Assembly: GCA_021158465.1 (NCBI GenBank)
Contig: JAGGUN010000035.1
Span: 10,668-74,667 of the forward strand
DNA: 64,000 nucleotides
From: a bacterium
GTDB lineage: Bacteria; UBP14; UBA6098; 4484-93
Reading direction: 5' to 3'
This document shows positions 35,688-44,212 of this stretch, piece after piece. Each line of letters begins with the position of its first letter. The first letter of the stretch is position 1. The translations under genes were made by a program, and so were the position numbers. The notes below the pieces were generated by a model. The model was given only the letters and a program-made list of their open reading frames with translations. It was not told where the DNA came from and made no database searches.

Positions 35688-35701
35688 GGGTGTATAAAGA
35701 T

Positions 35702-36955
35702 ATGAGAAAGGCTGGAATCCTTTTGCTCTGTGCAACTGAGTTTTTTCTCGGTTCTGTTTCTCTTTTTGCTCAAGGTGTGGTGCCGCTTAGGTTTCAGGGA
35801 AAGGTAAAAGAAGAGAGATCTGCGAAGCTTGGTGTGAGAGTGAGGAGAGCAGAATTTGATAGGTTCGAGACGGAGGAGCTTCCAGAGGCGAGGGTGAGCA
35901 CGGGTGGAGGTGGTGTTCCACAGGAGGGACCAGTTGATCCGAAAGCATATATCCTTGGACCGAATGATGTTCTGAAGCTCAAGGTTTGGGAATCCGAGGA
36001 GTATGAGCATGAGCTGACAGTAACGCCGGAGGGTGAGCTTGTTATTCCGCTTGTTGGCGTGGTTGACCTGCGCTGGAAGAGTCTTGAGGAAGCGAGAGCC
36101 ATCGTCAAAGAGGCGTTGAAAAAGAGATTCAAGAATTTTACCTTCTCGCTGACATTAAAGCAATTGCGTCGGTTCAAGGCACATATCACAGGGCAGGTGG
36201 AATTCCCTGGCGCATATGATGTTACGGCGGCGGATAGACTCTCTACCCTTATATACATGGCAGGAGGTACCGCTAACTTCCCTGACATCCAAAACATCCT
36301 CATCATCCGAAGAAGCGGGACGGAGACATTGTCCGTTGACCTTTCGCGGTATTTCAGACTGGGGGATACAAGTCAGAACCCATACCTTCTCGACGGGGAT
36401 ATAGTGTATCTGCCGAGGCTCGATTTCAGGGCTAATGTTGTGGTTGTTGTGGGGGACGGTGTAACAGGGATATACACGATAGACGAGAATGAGTCGCTTG
36501 ACGGTTTCCTGAAGAGGGTAGATGCGCTGTTCCATACATCCGATATCTCGCATATCGAGGTAGTGAGAGGGGACAGGGTTGATACGGTCAATTTTATCGA
36601 TAAGGGAGGAGAGTATCTGCTTCTCCCTGGCGATACTGTGTATATTCCGACCATATCCGATTCGGTCTATGTGGTGGGGTTCGTCACATCTCCTGGAGCT
36701 GTTCCGTTCAACTCTGGGGAAAGCATTGAGGGGTATATTGCGCTTGCAGGTGGACCAAGCGAAGACGGAAGCATATCCCGTGTCAAGGTAAAGCGGCTCG
36801 GTAAGAGCTATTCGCTCTCGGAGATTGACAGGATAAGGCGAGGGGATGTTATAATTGTTGGGGAGCGCTTCTCTTCCCAGGTTGTAAGATACCTTACCCC
36901 TGTTGTGCAGATCGCCTCACTCATTCTAACCGGGTTTGCAGCGGGAGTGTTCTAA
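35702..36955 (+). CDS. Wza-type polysaccharide export protein with SLBB domains
   Basis: A 417-residue exported protein. A signal peptide ends near SLFAQ. The Poly_export domain (about 85-165) contains YILGPNDVLKLKVW and PEGELVIPLVGVV. Three SLBB-like segments follow: AHITGQVEFPGAYDV, VVVVGDGVTGIYTI and VYVVGFVTSPGAVPF. This is the outer-membrane polysaccharide export family. A hydrophobic C-terminal helix ends AAGVF. I prefer the ATG at 35702; a GTG at 35690 directly abuts the GAGG and is less likely. Its partner Wzz-like gene follows without a gap. Confidence 0.88.
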   Translation: MRKAGILLLCATEFFLGSVSLFAQGVVPLRFQGKVKEERSAKLGVRVRRAEFDRFETEELPEARVSTGGGGVPQEGPVDPKAYILGPNDVLKLKVWESEEYEHELTVTPEGELVIPLVGVVDLRWKSLEEARAIVKEALKKRFKNFTFSLTLKQLRRFKAHITGQVEFPGAYDVTAADRLSTLIYMAGGTANFPDIQNILIIRRSGTETLSVDLSRYFRLGDTSQNPYLLDGDIVYLPRLDFRANVVVVVGDGVTGIYTIDENESLDGFLKRVDALFHTSDISHIEVVRGDRVDTVNFIDKGGEYLLLPGDTVYIPTISDSVYVVGFVTSPGAVPFNSGESIEGYIALAGGPSEDGSISRVKVKRLGKSYSLSEIDRIRRGDVIIVGERFSSQVVRYLTPVVQIASLILTGFAAGVF

Positions 36956-38158
36956 GTGGATAAATCGAGACTTATATCTTTCCTCGATTACATTGAATAT
37001 CTCGTATCGCATGTGAGGATAATTATCCTTAACGGTGTTTTGGTGGCGGCTGTCGCGTTTGCTATAACAACTCTTCTTCCCAAGTGGTATGAGGGTAAGG
37101 TGGAAATAATGCCACCGCGATCTGCTGGCGGTGGGATTATGGGAATAGCGGCAAGCATTGCAGGAAGCTTTTCCCTTGCATCTGAGGGAGAATTCAAACT
37201 ACCGTTTATGTCTACCCCCTCTGACCTTTACTCTGCTATGGTGAAGAGCAGGGCGGTCATAGACCCGATAATCGACAAATATAATTTGCAGAAGTACTAC
37301 AAGAAGAAGGACATAGATGAGACGAGGAAGAAGTTTTTGAAGTATCTGACTGCAAGGGTCACGGGTGAGGGGATTGTTGAGGTAAAGTTTCTTGCGAAGC
37401 GTGACCCTGTTTTTTCTGCTGCCGTTGCGAACGATGTGGTTAAGCAGCTTGATAAGGTCAACAGGGAGCTTCTTTTGCAATCTGCGAGGAGCACGCGAGA
37501 GTTTGTTGGAAAGAGGCTTGCGGAGTGTAAAGAGAGGCTTGCAGAGGCAGAGCGTTCTCTTGCGGCGTTTCAGAAGGAGCATAAGGCGATATCCATTGAG
37601 GACCAGATGCGCATTATGCTTGAGCTCTCCGCTGGTATGCGGGCTGAGCTTATGGAGGCAGAGCTTGAGCGAGATTTTCTGAGGGAACATTACCTTCCAG
37701 ATAACCCGCGTCTTCTGCAGGTAGAGGAGCGGATACAGGCAATTGAGAAGAAGGTAAAGTCGTTTGAGGAGGAAGGGAGCGAGTTTCGGGAAGCGCTGGT
37801 TTCTCTTCCTGACCTGTGGGTGGAGTATTCCAACCTTTTAAGGGAGGTCAAGGTCCAGGAGACGCTATATGAGTTCCTGTTGACCCAATATGAGCAGGCA
37901 AAGATACAGGAACAGAAAGATACGCCAGTCATTCAGGTCCTGTCCTGGGCGACTGTTCCGGAGCATAAGGTGAAGCCGAAGAGGGGTATTATATCCCTTG
38001 TGCTGGCTGTGGTGGCGGTGCTCTTGACGATACTTTATCTTCTGTGGCGAAGGTTTATTGAGAACCAGCGAACTCAGAACCCCCATCTGCATAGCAGGTG
38101 GATACAGTTCAAGAACAGTTGTATAAGAGTTTTTACATTTAGGATAGGAGAAAGATGA
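36956..38158 (+). CDS. Wzz/GNVR-type polysaccharide co-polymerase
   Basis: A 400-residue inner-membrane protein that sets glycan chain length or couples synthesis to export. It has a TM helix at about residues 18-38 and a Wzz domain start (PKWYEGKVEIMPP). A long periplasmic coiled coil (about 155-330) ends in the GNVR-type region (TLYEFLLTQYEQAKIQEQ), and a second TM lies at about 345-365. The start is a GTG placed right after the preceding TAA. No tyrosine-kinase domain is attached. The stop overlaps the next start (ATGA). Confidence 0.85.
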   Translation: MDKSRLISFLDYIEYLVSHVRIIILNGVLVAAVAFAITTLLPKWYEGKVEIMPPRSAGGGIMGIAASIAGSFSLASEGEFKLPFMSTPSDLYSAMVKSRAVIDPIIDKYNLQKYYKKKDIDETRKKFLKYLTARVTGEGIVEVKFLAKRDPVFSAAVANDVVKQLDKVNRELLLQSARSTREFVGKRLAECKERLAEAERSLAAFQKEHKAISIEDQMRIMLELSAGMRAELMEAELERDFLREHYLPDNPRLLQVEERIQAIEKKVKSFEEEGSEFREALVSLPDLWVEYSNLLREVKVQETLYEFLLTQYEQAKIQEQKDTPVIQVLSWATVPEHKVKPKRGIISLVLAVVAVLLTILYLLWRRFIENQRTQNPHLHSRWIQFKNSCIRVFTFRIGER

Positions 38159-39168
38159 ACGAGAGGACTAAACTTGTCCAGATAGGAGTGGGAGCATGGG
38201 GGAGGAACCTGCTCAGGAACTTTTCCTTACTGCCGGATGTAGAGGTTGTTGGGTTGTGTGATAAGAGTGAAGAGACACGGGAGGGGCTTAAGAAGCAGTT
38301 TCCTGCTCTGCCTGTGACTGCCGACTACCGCAAGCTGCTTGACAATCTGGAGGTAGATGCTGTTGTTATTGCTACACCGCCTGCGCATCATTACAAGATA
38401 GCGAAGGAAGCGCTTTCCCTTGGGAAGGATGTTTTCGTTGAGAAGCCGATGACCCTTGCTATCTCTGAGGCGGAGGAGCTTGTCCGGCTGGCAGAGGGAA
38501 GTAGGCGGATACTTATGGTTGGACATATTATGGAGTATCACCCAGCTGTGGTCAGGATGCGGGAGTATATAGAAGGCGGTGAGCTTGGTGATATCTATTA
38601 TGTTTATTCCACGAGGGTGAACCTTGGGAAGGTTAGGGATGTGGAGAATGCGCTTTGGAGTTTTGCCCCGCATGATATTTCGATGATAATCTACCTTCTG
38701 AGGGAGAAGCCTGCGGCTGTTTCTGCTACAGGGGCTGCATATCTCAGAAAGGGTATAGAAGATGTGTCGTTTATCACCTTGTTCTTCGATTCTGGAACGA
38801 TAGCGCACATACATACGAGCTGGCTTGACCCACACAAGGTCAGACGCTTGACCATTGTCGGAAGCAAGAAGATGGCTGTATTGGATGATGTTGAGCCACA
38901 GGAGAAGATACGGATATATGACAAGGGGGTAAATCTTCAGCAGGCGTATGACACATATGGCGAGTATCTATCACTCAGGACAGGTGATATTCTCATCCCT
39001 GCTGTGAAGGTACAGGAGCCACTGAAGATAGAGTGTCAGGAGTTTATTAAGGCGGTAAGGAGTCGAATTCCACCTATCACGGATGGCAAGGATGGGCTTG
39101 CTGTTCTGAGGGTGCTTCGGGCTGCCGATAAGTCGATGAAGGAGAACGGTACACCACACAAATGTTAA
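38155..39168 (+). CDS. Gfo/Idh/MocA-family NAD-dependent sugar dehydrogenase (WlbA/WbpB-like)
   Basis: A 337-residue cytoplasmic oxidoreductase. It has a Rossmann motif IGVGAWGRNL (residues about 10-19), VVIATPPAHH, and the EKPMT motif whose Lys is catalytic in this family. The C-terminal domain holds the substrate site near FAPHDISMI. Together with the following acyltransferase, it suggests synthesis of a 3-amino or 2,3-diacetamido UDP-sugar, as in the WbpB/WbpD pathway. The aminotransferase such a pathway needs is not in the window. Confidence 0.82.
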   Translation: MNERTKLVQIGVGAWGRNLLRNFSLLPDVEVVGLCDKSEETREGLKKQFPALPVTADYRKLLDNLEVDAVVIATPPAHHYKIAKEALSLGKDVFVEKPMTLAISEAEELVRLAEGSRRILMVGHIMEYHPAVVRMREYIEGGELGDIYYVYSTRVNLGKVRDVENALWSFAPHDISMIIYLLREKPAAVSATGAAYLRKGIEDVSFITLFFDSGTIAHIHTSWLDPHKVRRLTIVGSKKMAVLDDVEPQEKIRIYDKGVNLQQAYDTYGEYLSLRTGDILIPAVKVQEPLKIECQEFIKAVRSRIPPITDGKDGLAVLRVLRAADKSMKENGTPHKC

Positions 39169-39181
39169 CAAAGGAGCAACG

Positions 39182-39943
39182 ATGGACAGATTTATCTCTT
39201 CAAGAGCAAAGGTAGGGAAGGGAACGACACTCGGGTATTTTGTTGTGATAGAGGATGATGTGGAGATAGGTGAAAATTGCGTTATCGGGCATAATGTAGT
39301 TATCCATCGTGGTAGCAGATTGGGTGATAACTGCCTTGTTGGAGATGGCAGTATAATCGGCAAGCTACCTATGAAGGCTGCCAGAAGTGCCACGACAAAG
39401 GAGCAGATGCTCCCTCCTGCTGTTCTTGGTAACGGCTGTATGGTTGGTGCAAACTGCGTCGTCTATGCGGGTAGTGTGATCGGGGAGAGGGTGCTCATCG
39501 CCGACCTGGCGACGGTCAGGGAGAACGTCACGATCGGCGACTATACTATCGTTGGCAGAGGTGTTGCTATTGAGAACGAGTGCAGAATAGGGAAAAAGAC
39601 GAAGCTTGAGACCAATGTTTATATTACCGCATACTCCGATGTAGGAGATTATGTCTTTGTTGCGCCGGGGGTGAATACGAGCAATGACAACTTCATCGGC
39701 AGGACGGAGGAGCGGTTCAAGCATTTCAAGGGCGTAACGATAAAGAAAGCCGCTCGTGTCGGTGTTCAGGCAACGGTTCTTCCAGGGAAAACAATAGGAG
39801 AGGACGCGCTTGTTGCCGCTGGTGCGCTCGTTACGAAGGACATCCCGCCAAGGAAGATATATGCAGGCGTTCCGGCAAAATATTTCAGGGACGTTCCCGA
39901 GGAACAACTGCTCGAGAACCAGACATTTTACGATGGCGATTAG
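39182..39943 (+). CDS. Left-handed beta-helix acyltransferase (WbpD-like)
   Basis: A 253-residue hexapeptide-repeat transferase, probably acetylating an amino sugar nucleotide. Repeats of the [LIV]-G-x-x-x-x type run from residue about 10 to 225, for example IGENCVIGHNVVIHRGSRLG and TVRENVTIGDYTIVG. The NDNF segment and the C-terminal PPRKIYAGVPAKYFRDVP are typical of this class. The start follows an AAAGGAG sequence 8 bp upstream. It overlaps the convergent comEA gene by 4 bp. The exact substrate is inferred from its neighbour. Confidence 0.8.
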   Translation: MDRFISSRAKVGKGTTLGYFVVIEDDVEIGENCVIGHNVVIHRGSRLGDNCLVGDGSIIGKLPMKAARSATTKEQMLPPAVLGNGCMVGANCVVYAGSVIGERVLIADLATVRENVTIGDYTIVGRGVAIENECRIGKKTKLETNVYITAYSDVGDYVFVAPGVNTSNDNFIGRTEERFKHFKGVTIKKAARVGVQATVLPGKTIGEDALVAAGALVTKDIPPRKIYAGVPAKYFRDVPEEQLLENQTFYDGD

Positions 39944-40368
39944 TCCACGGTTATGAGCGGTTTGAGGATCTTATAGGTTTTCTCACCTATTCCCTTCACA
40001 TTTGTTATATCCTCTTTGCGTCGGAAGCCTCCGTGGGCTTTTCTGTATTCGATTATCCTTCCCGCCAGCACTTCCCCGATGCGTGGAAGAAGGGTGAGTT
40101 CATCCTTGCTTGCTGTATTTATGTTTATTGGGAACTTGCTGTCTTGAGTTGTGTCGGATGACCCTTTGTGGACCGATGTTGTGTCTGGCAGGAGTCCTTC
40201 GAACCCTCCGGGGTTTCTTGCGTTGAGGTATAGAAAGATGTTCCCAACGACGATGGCTGCTGCGATGAAGACGACTACCCTTTTGTCCGTTTTAGTAAGG
40301 AGGTCATCAACTCTTATCCTTTCCTCCTTTCCACTTGACCTTGAGTTCTTTGTTTGCCTTGAGTTCAT
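39940..40368 (-). CDS. comEA: ComEA-like helix-hairpin-helix protein
   Basis: A 142-residue protein with a single TM helix (about 31-48, VVVFIAAAIVVGNIFLYL) and a C-terminal double HhH domain (ININTASKDELTLLPRIG...ITNVKGIGEKTYKIL). This is the DNA-binding module of ComEA, which pulls DNA across the envelope during natural transformation. The ATG at 40368 lies 62 bp inside gcvPB and has no ribosome binding site. A strong AAAGGAGG sits 5 bp before an in-frame ATA (40317), which could be the real start and would remove a basic 17-residue extension. Presence of a pilus operon in the window is consistent with competence. Confidence 0.8.
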   Translation of the reverse strand: MNSRQTKNSRSSGKEERIRVDDLLTKTDKRVVVFIAAAIVVGNIFLYLNARNPGGFEGLLPDTTSVHKGSSDTTQDSKFPININTASKDELTLLPRIGEVLAGRIIEYRKAHGGFRRKEDITNVKGIGEKTYKILKPLITVD

Positions 40369-41767
40369 CGAGTCGTCTGACGGGGGTGTGCATCGGAGAT
40401 TTTCTGAGAAGCTCAGGTTTTTCTTTTGCCTCTTCGAGGATAGTGTTCATTGCACTGGCGAAATCCTCGAGGGTCTCCTTGCTTTCTGTTTCTGTTGGCT
40501 CTATCATCAAAGCCTCGTGGACAATGAGCGGGAAGTATATTGTTGGAGCGTGGAACCCCATGTCTAAGAGCCTTTTTGCTACATCGAGTGTCTTCACACC
40601 GTATTTTTTGAGGAACTCTCCAGAGAGGACGAATTCGTGCATCGGTGTCGATGGGTATGGGAGTTCCCACTTATCCTTCAATAGATGCAAAAGATAGTTC
40701 GAGTTCAATACAGCCATCTCGCTTGTATGTTTCACCCCATCGCTACCGAGCGATTTTATATAGGCGTACGCCTTGACCATGACGAGGAAGTTCCCCCAGA
40801 AGCATAGTATCTTCCCGATTGAGTGAGGGTTGTTCCAGTTGAGGGAGTATCTTCCGTCTTCTGTGCGGGTGACAATGGGGACAGGCAGGAAATCAGCAAG
40901 GTTAGATTTCACTGCTATTGGTCCACCGCCGGGACCGCCTCCACCGTGTGGGGTTGAGAAGGTCTTGTGAAGGTTGTAGTGCAATATGTCGACCCCCAGC
41001 TCACCTGGCCGGACTATTCCCATAATGGCGTTCAGATTCGCGCCGTCCATATACAGGATTCCACCAGCTGAGTGAATAAGTTCTGCGACCTTTGTTATCT
41101 CGCGCTCGAATATTCCCAGTGTATTAGGGTTTGTAACCATCATACCTGCAACCTCATCGGAGAGAGCAGATTCAAGCGCCTGAATGTCGATATTCCCATC
41201 TTCGTTTGATTTTATCTCAACCGGTTCAAACCCAGCCATAGCAATTGACGCAGGGTTTGTTCCATGTGAGGAATCGGGGATTATCACATATTTGCGCTGT
41301 TGGTGCTTTGCCTTAAAGTATGCTCGCATTATGAGAGTTCCTGTCAACTCGCCGTGTGCGCCTGCTGCTGGCTGTAGTGTGATGGCGTCCATTCCGCCTA
41401 TATCTTTTAGCATCTCGCCTAACTCGTACATAAGCATAAGAGCGCCCTGGACGAACTCTTCTGGCAGAAGAGGATGGATAGATGTGAACCCTGGGAGGCG
41501 GGAGATGGTCTCGTTCACGACAGGGTTGTATTTCATCGTGCAGGAACCGAGCGGATAGAACCCCTTGAGGATATGGTGGTTCAGCGAGGATAGCCTGACG
41601 AAGTGTCGCAGTGTGTCTATTTCCGAAAGGCTCGGAAGGTCGAGCTCGCCTCTCAGAAGGGTTGGGTCGAGCATCTCGTCGATCGGACGCTCTGGAACAT
41701 CAAGCTCGGGCAGATCTGCCCCTGTTCTACCTTCACAGGAAAGCTCGAATATAAGCTTTTCGCTCAT
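40307..41767 (-). CDS. gcvPB: Glycine dehydrogenase (decarboxylating) subunit 2, P-protein beta part
   Basis: A 486-residue PLP subunit of the glycine cleavage P-protein, of the split type. It contains GFYPLGSCTMKYNP near the N terminus and the PLP lysine in YNLHKTFSTPHGGGGPG (Lys268), both family hallmarks. It decarboxylates glycine and passes the aminomethyl group to lipoyl-GcvH. The start lies 1 bp after the lipoprotein gene, and its stop overlaps comEA. Length is typical (about 480). Confidence 0.96.
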   Translation of the reverse strand: MSEKLIFELSCEGRTGADLPELDVPERPIDEMLDPTLLRGELDLPSLSEIDTLRHFVRLSSLNHHILKGFYPLGSCTMKYNPVVNETISRLPGFTSIHPLLPEEFVQGALMLMYELGEMLKDIGGMDAITLQPAAGAHGELTGTLIMRAYFKAKHQQRKYVIIPDSSHGTNPASIAMAGFEPVEIKSNEDGNIDIQALESALSDEVAGMMVTNPNTLGIFEREITKVAELIHSAGGILYMDGANLNAIMGIVRPGELGVDILHYNLHKTFSTPHGGGGPGGGPIAVKSNLADFLPVPIVTRTEDGRYSLNWNNPHSIGKILCFWGNFLVMVKAYAYIKSLGSDGVKHTSEMAVLNSNYLLHLLKDKWELPYPSTPMHEFVLSGEFLKKYGVKTLDVAKRLLDMGFHAPTIYFPLIVHEALMIEPTETESKETLEDFASAMNTILEEAKEKPELLRKSPMHTPVRRLDELKANKELKVKWKGGKDKS

Positions 41768-41768
41768 A

Positions 41769-42398
41769 TCAGTTCTCCCTACTTTTCACCTTAATCTTTC
41801 TAACGAACTCATCGATTGTTCCGCGGTACTCCTCGAAATTATCTATCGGAGCAAAGGCGTAGATAAAGTATTCTGTTCCGCCGTTAAGTATGGAGTAGGA
41901 GATGATGTGGACGGGGACTCCTTGCGCAGGTATACCGTTTGCTTCCCACTCGACGGCAGGGAATTCCCCGATATGGATAACCTTGATAGGGGATGTAACG
42001 GAATCCTGCTGGTATATGTTGAGGACCTGCGTTCGCCTTATCTTTCCAAGGGAATCGATCGGTAGGTTTATCTCCTCGTTGGATAGCTCAAACACGGTGA
42101 AGCCGATAGCCGCGGGTTCTCTACCTTTGATCTCTGGTGGTCGTCGTGTTAGGAGAAACAGGAAACCTGCCTTCTCTGATGCTTCGTGGTAGGATAGTTT
42201 TTCAACCTTCTTTGGGTCGACGCCTGGGACGGTATTTATGATGTATTCCTTTGCATCCTGCGGGTACCAGCCGTTGGGCACGAAGAGTTGCAACCCATAC
42301 TCTGGAAATGAATAGTATGCCTCATCTGTTGTATTCCCTTTTGAGCAGGAGAGTGCTACAAACAGAAGGAACAGAACGCTTATCCGTTTTGCTCTCAA
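41769..42398 (-). CDS. Predicted lipoprotein inserted between gcvPA and gcvPB
   Basis: A 209-residue protein. MRAKRISVLFLLFVALSC ends in a lipobox (ALSC). The rest has a PsbP/DUF1795-like look: LQLFVPNGWYPQDAKEY at the start, GFTVFELSNEEI in the middle and IDEFVRKIKV at the end. The resemblance is only approximate. It overlaps gcvPA by ATGA and precedes gcvPB by 1 bp, so all are co-translated. A lipoprotein inside a cytoplasmic enzyme operon is odd; its function is unknown. Confidence 0.7.
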   Translation of the reverse strand: MRAKRISVLFLLFVALSCSKGNTTDEAYYSFPEYGLQLFVPNGWYPQDAKEYIINTVPGVDPKKVEKLSYHEASEKAGFLFLLTRRPPEIKGREPAAIGFTVFELSNEEINLPIDSLGKIRRTQVLNIYQQDSVTSPIKVIHIGEFPAVEWEANGIPAQGVPVHIISYSILNGGTEYFIYAFAPIDNFEEYRGTIDEFVRKIKVKSREN

Positions 42399-43735
42399 GG
42401 GATTACCTCTTTTATGCTCTCGGTGAAGTCGTCCATCTCGTCTTTTGTGCGTCTCTCAGTGACGGCAACGAGGAGCGAGTTTTCCTCGCCAGGGTAGAAT
42501 TTGCCGAGGTCGAGCCCGGCGATGAACCCTTTCTCCTTCAGTTTTTCGATGACAAGCGATGCCGAGACAGGCAGAGAGACAGCGAATTCGTTGAAGAACG
42601 GAGCGGAGAACCTGAGTGATACTCCGTTGAGAGAGGTTAGCCGTTCCACCAGGTAGTGCGCTTTTTGGATATTCAGTTCAGCGAGCCTTTTCATACCGAG
42701 CTTGCCCATAAGCGTCATAAAGACTGTTGCTGCAAGTGCCACAAGCCCCTCGTTTGTGCAGATGTTTGATGTAGCACGGGCGCGTCTTATATGTTGTTCC
42801 CTTGTCTGGAGAGCCATAACGAATCCACGTTTTCCCTCGGCGTCGACGGTCTCCGCGACCATTCGACCAGGCATAGACCGGATGAACTCCTTGCGCGCAG
42901 CGAATATCCCGAGATATGGTCCGCCAAATCCCAGTGGGATTCCCAGGGGTTGCCCTTCTCCGACAGCGATATCGGCACCAAGTTCACCAGGAGGTTTTAA
43001 CAAGCCGAGTGATATCGGGTTGAAAACGGAAACGAGCAGTGCACCAGACGAGTGGATGTGTGGTTCGAGCGATGCAATATTCTCGATAACGCCGAAGAAG
43101 TTTGGTGAGGCAACCACGACGCAGGCTGTGTCGTCATCAACGAGTGATGCGATGTTATGCATTCTGCCTGTGGGGTCGAAATCTGCCACAACAAAGTCAG
43201 CAGTGTGAGCCATATATGTTCTGACAGTCCTATCCCACAGCGGATGGAGTGAACGAGGGAGAATAACTTTTCTTCGTCGGGTTTTCTTCACGGCAAGATG
43301 GACAGCTTCTGCGAGTGCTGATGCGCCATCGTACATCGAGGCGTTGCAAACATCGAGTCCAACGAGGTGGGAGATAAGAGACTGGTACTCGAATATTGCT
43401 GTAAGTGTTCCTTGGCTTACCTCTGGCTGATATGGTGTGTATGCAGTGTAGAACTCTGGTCGTGAGACGATAGCGTCCACAGCGGCGGGGATGAAATGAT
43501 CGTATGCGCCAGCACCGAGGAAGCTTGTGAACTCCTCGACGGTTATATTGAGTGAGGCAATATCCTGGAGGCGTCGTACGAGTTCATCCTCGGAGATACC
43601 CTTGCCGATTGAGAGAGAATGTCTCGTCAGGCTGTTCTTGCCGACTGCTGCCTCTACCAACTCATCGATTGAGTCGAAACCGAGGGCAGAGAGCATTCTT
43701 TCGATATCCTTCTCCGTATGGGGAGTATATTTCAT
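42395..43735 (-). CDS. gcvPA: Glycine dehydrogenase (decarboxylating) subunit 1, P-protein alpha part
   Basis: A 446-residue subunit of the split P-protein. MKYTPHTEKDIERML and the segment FYTAYTPYQPEVSQGTL are typical, as is MPGRMVAETVDAEGKRGFV. SNICTNEGLVALAA is a further family signature. It forms the heterotetramer with GcvPB. It starts 2 bp after gcvH and overlaps the lipoprotein gene by 4 bp. Confidence 0.96.
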   Translation of the reverse strand: MKYTPHTEKDIERMLSALGFDSIDELVEAAVGKNSLTRHSLSIGKGISEDELVRRLQDIASLNITVEEFTSFLGAGAYDHFIPAAVDAIVSRPEFYTAYTPYQPEVSQGTLTAIFEYQSLISHLVGLDVCNASMYDGASALAEAVHLAVKKTRRRKVILPRSLHPLWDRTVRTYMAHTADFVVADFDPTGRMHNIASLVDDDTACVVVASPNFFGVIENIASLEPHIHSSGALLVSVFNPISLGLLKPPGELGADIAVGEGQPLGIPLGFGGPYLGIFAARKEFIRSMPGRMVAETVDAEGKRGFVMALQTREQHIRRARATSNICTNEGLVALAATVFMTLMGKLGMKRLAELNIQKAHYLVERLTSLNGVSLRFSAPFFNEFAVSLPVSASLVIEKLKEKGFIAGLDLGKFYPGEENSLLVAVTERRTKDEMDDFTESIKEVIP

Positions 43736-43737
43736 CT

Positions 43738-44118
43738 TTACTCCTCGCCAATTAGTTGCCTATATTCTTTGGCGGAGAGCAGATTTTTTTTCTCCTCTGT
43801 GTTGGACATCTTTATCTTGGCGATCCATCCGTCTCCGTACGGGTCGCGGTTTATCGTTTCTGGTGATGATTCGAGGTCTCCGTTTACCTCGATGACCTCG
43901 CCTGATACGGGGGCAAAGACATCCGACACCGCCTTGACAGCCTCTATCGTGCAGAACGGCTTTCCCTGTTCAACTTTTGTCCCGACCTCGCAAATCTCGA
44001 TAAAGACAATATCGCCCATCTCACCTTGAGCGTAGTCGGTGATGCCGACGACGGCAATATCGCCCTCACATCTTGCCCACTCATGGTCCTTCGTGTAGAG
44101 AAGCCCTTCCTTTACCAT
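43738..44118 (-). CDS. gcvH: Glycine cleavage system H protein (lipoyl carrier)
   Basis: A 126-residue lipoyl-domain protein that carries the aminomethyl intermediate between P and T proteins. The sequence EGLLYTKDHEW at the N terminus and IEAVKAVSDVFAPVSGEV are diagnostic; Lys62 is the predicted lipoylation site (most relatives have ESVKA here). AAGGAGG lies 6 bp before the ATG. It is the first gene of the gcv operon; gcvT is not in the window. No glycine riboswitch is seen in the 94-bp leader. Confidence 0.96.
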   Translation of the reverse strand: MVKEGLLYTKDHEWARCEGDIAVVGITDYAQGEMGDIVFIEICEVGTKVEQGKPFCTIEAVKAVSDVFAPVSGEVIEVNGDLESSPETINRDPYGDGWIAKIKMSNTEEKKNLLSAKEYRQLIGEE

Positions 44119-44171
44119 ACCTTACCTCCTTGCGCGGTAAAAAGGTTTATTCTGGCGAAAATTGGAACAAA

Positions 44172-44199
44172 AATATAATGAAGGGGAATAAAAAAGCAA
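44172..44199 (-). promoter_or_regulatory. Predicted promoter of the gcvH operon
   Basis: Minus strand TTGCTT (44199-44194), 16-bp spacer, TATATT (44177-44172), about 53 bp before the gcvH ATG. Confidence 0.5.
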
Positions 44200-44212
44200 T
44201 ACATAAATCTGG

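Noticed and set aside
44119-44212. Glycine riboswitch before gcvH
   Set aside because: The gap is 94 bp and AT-rich, without the conserved GC-rich aptamer cores.
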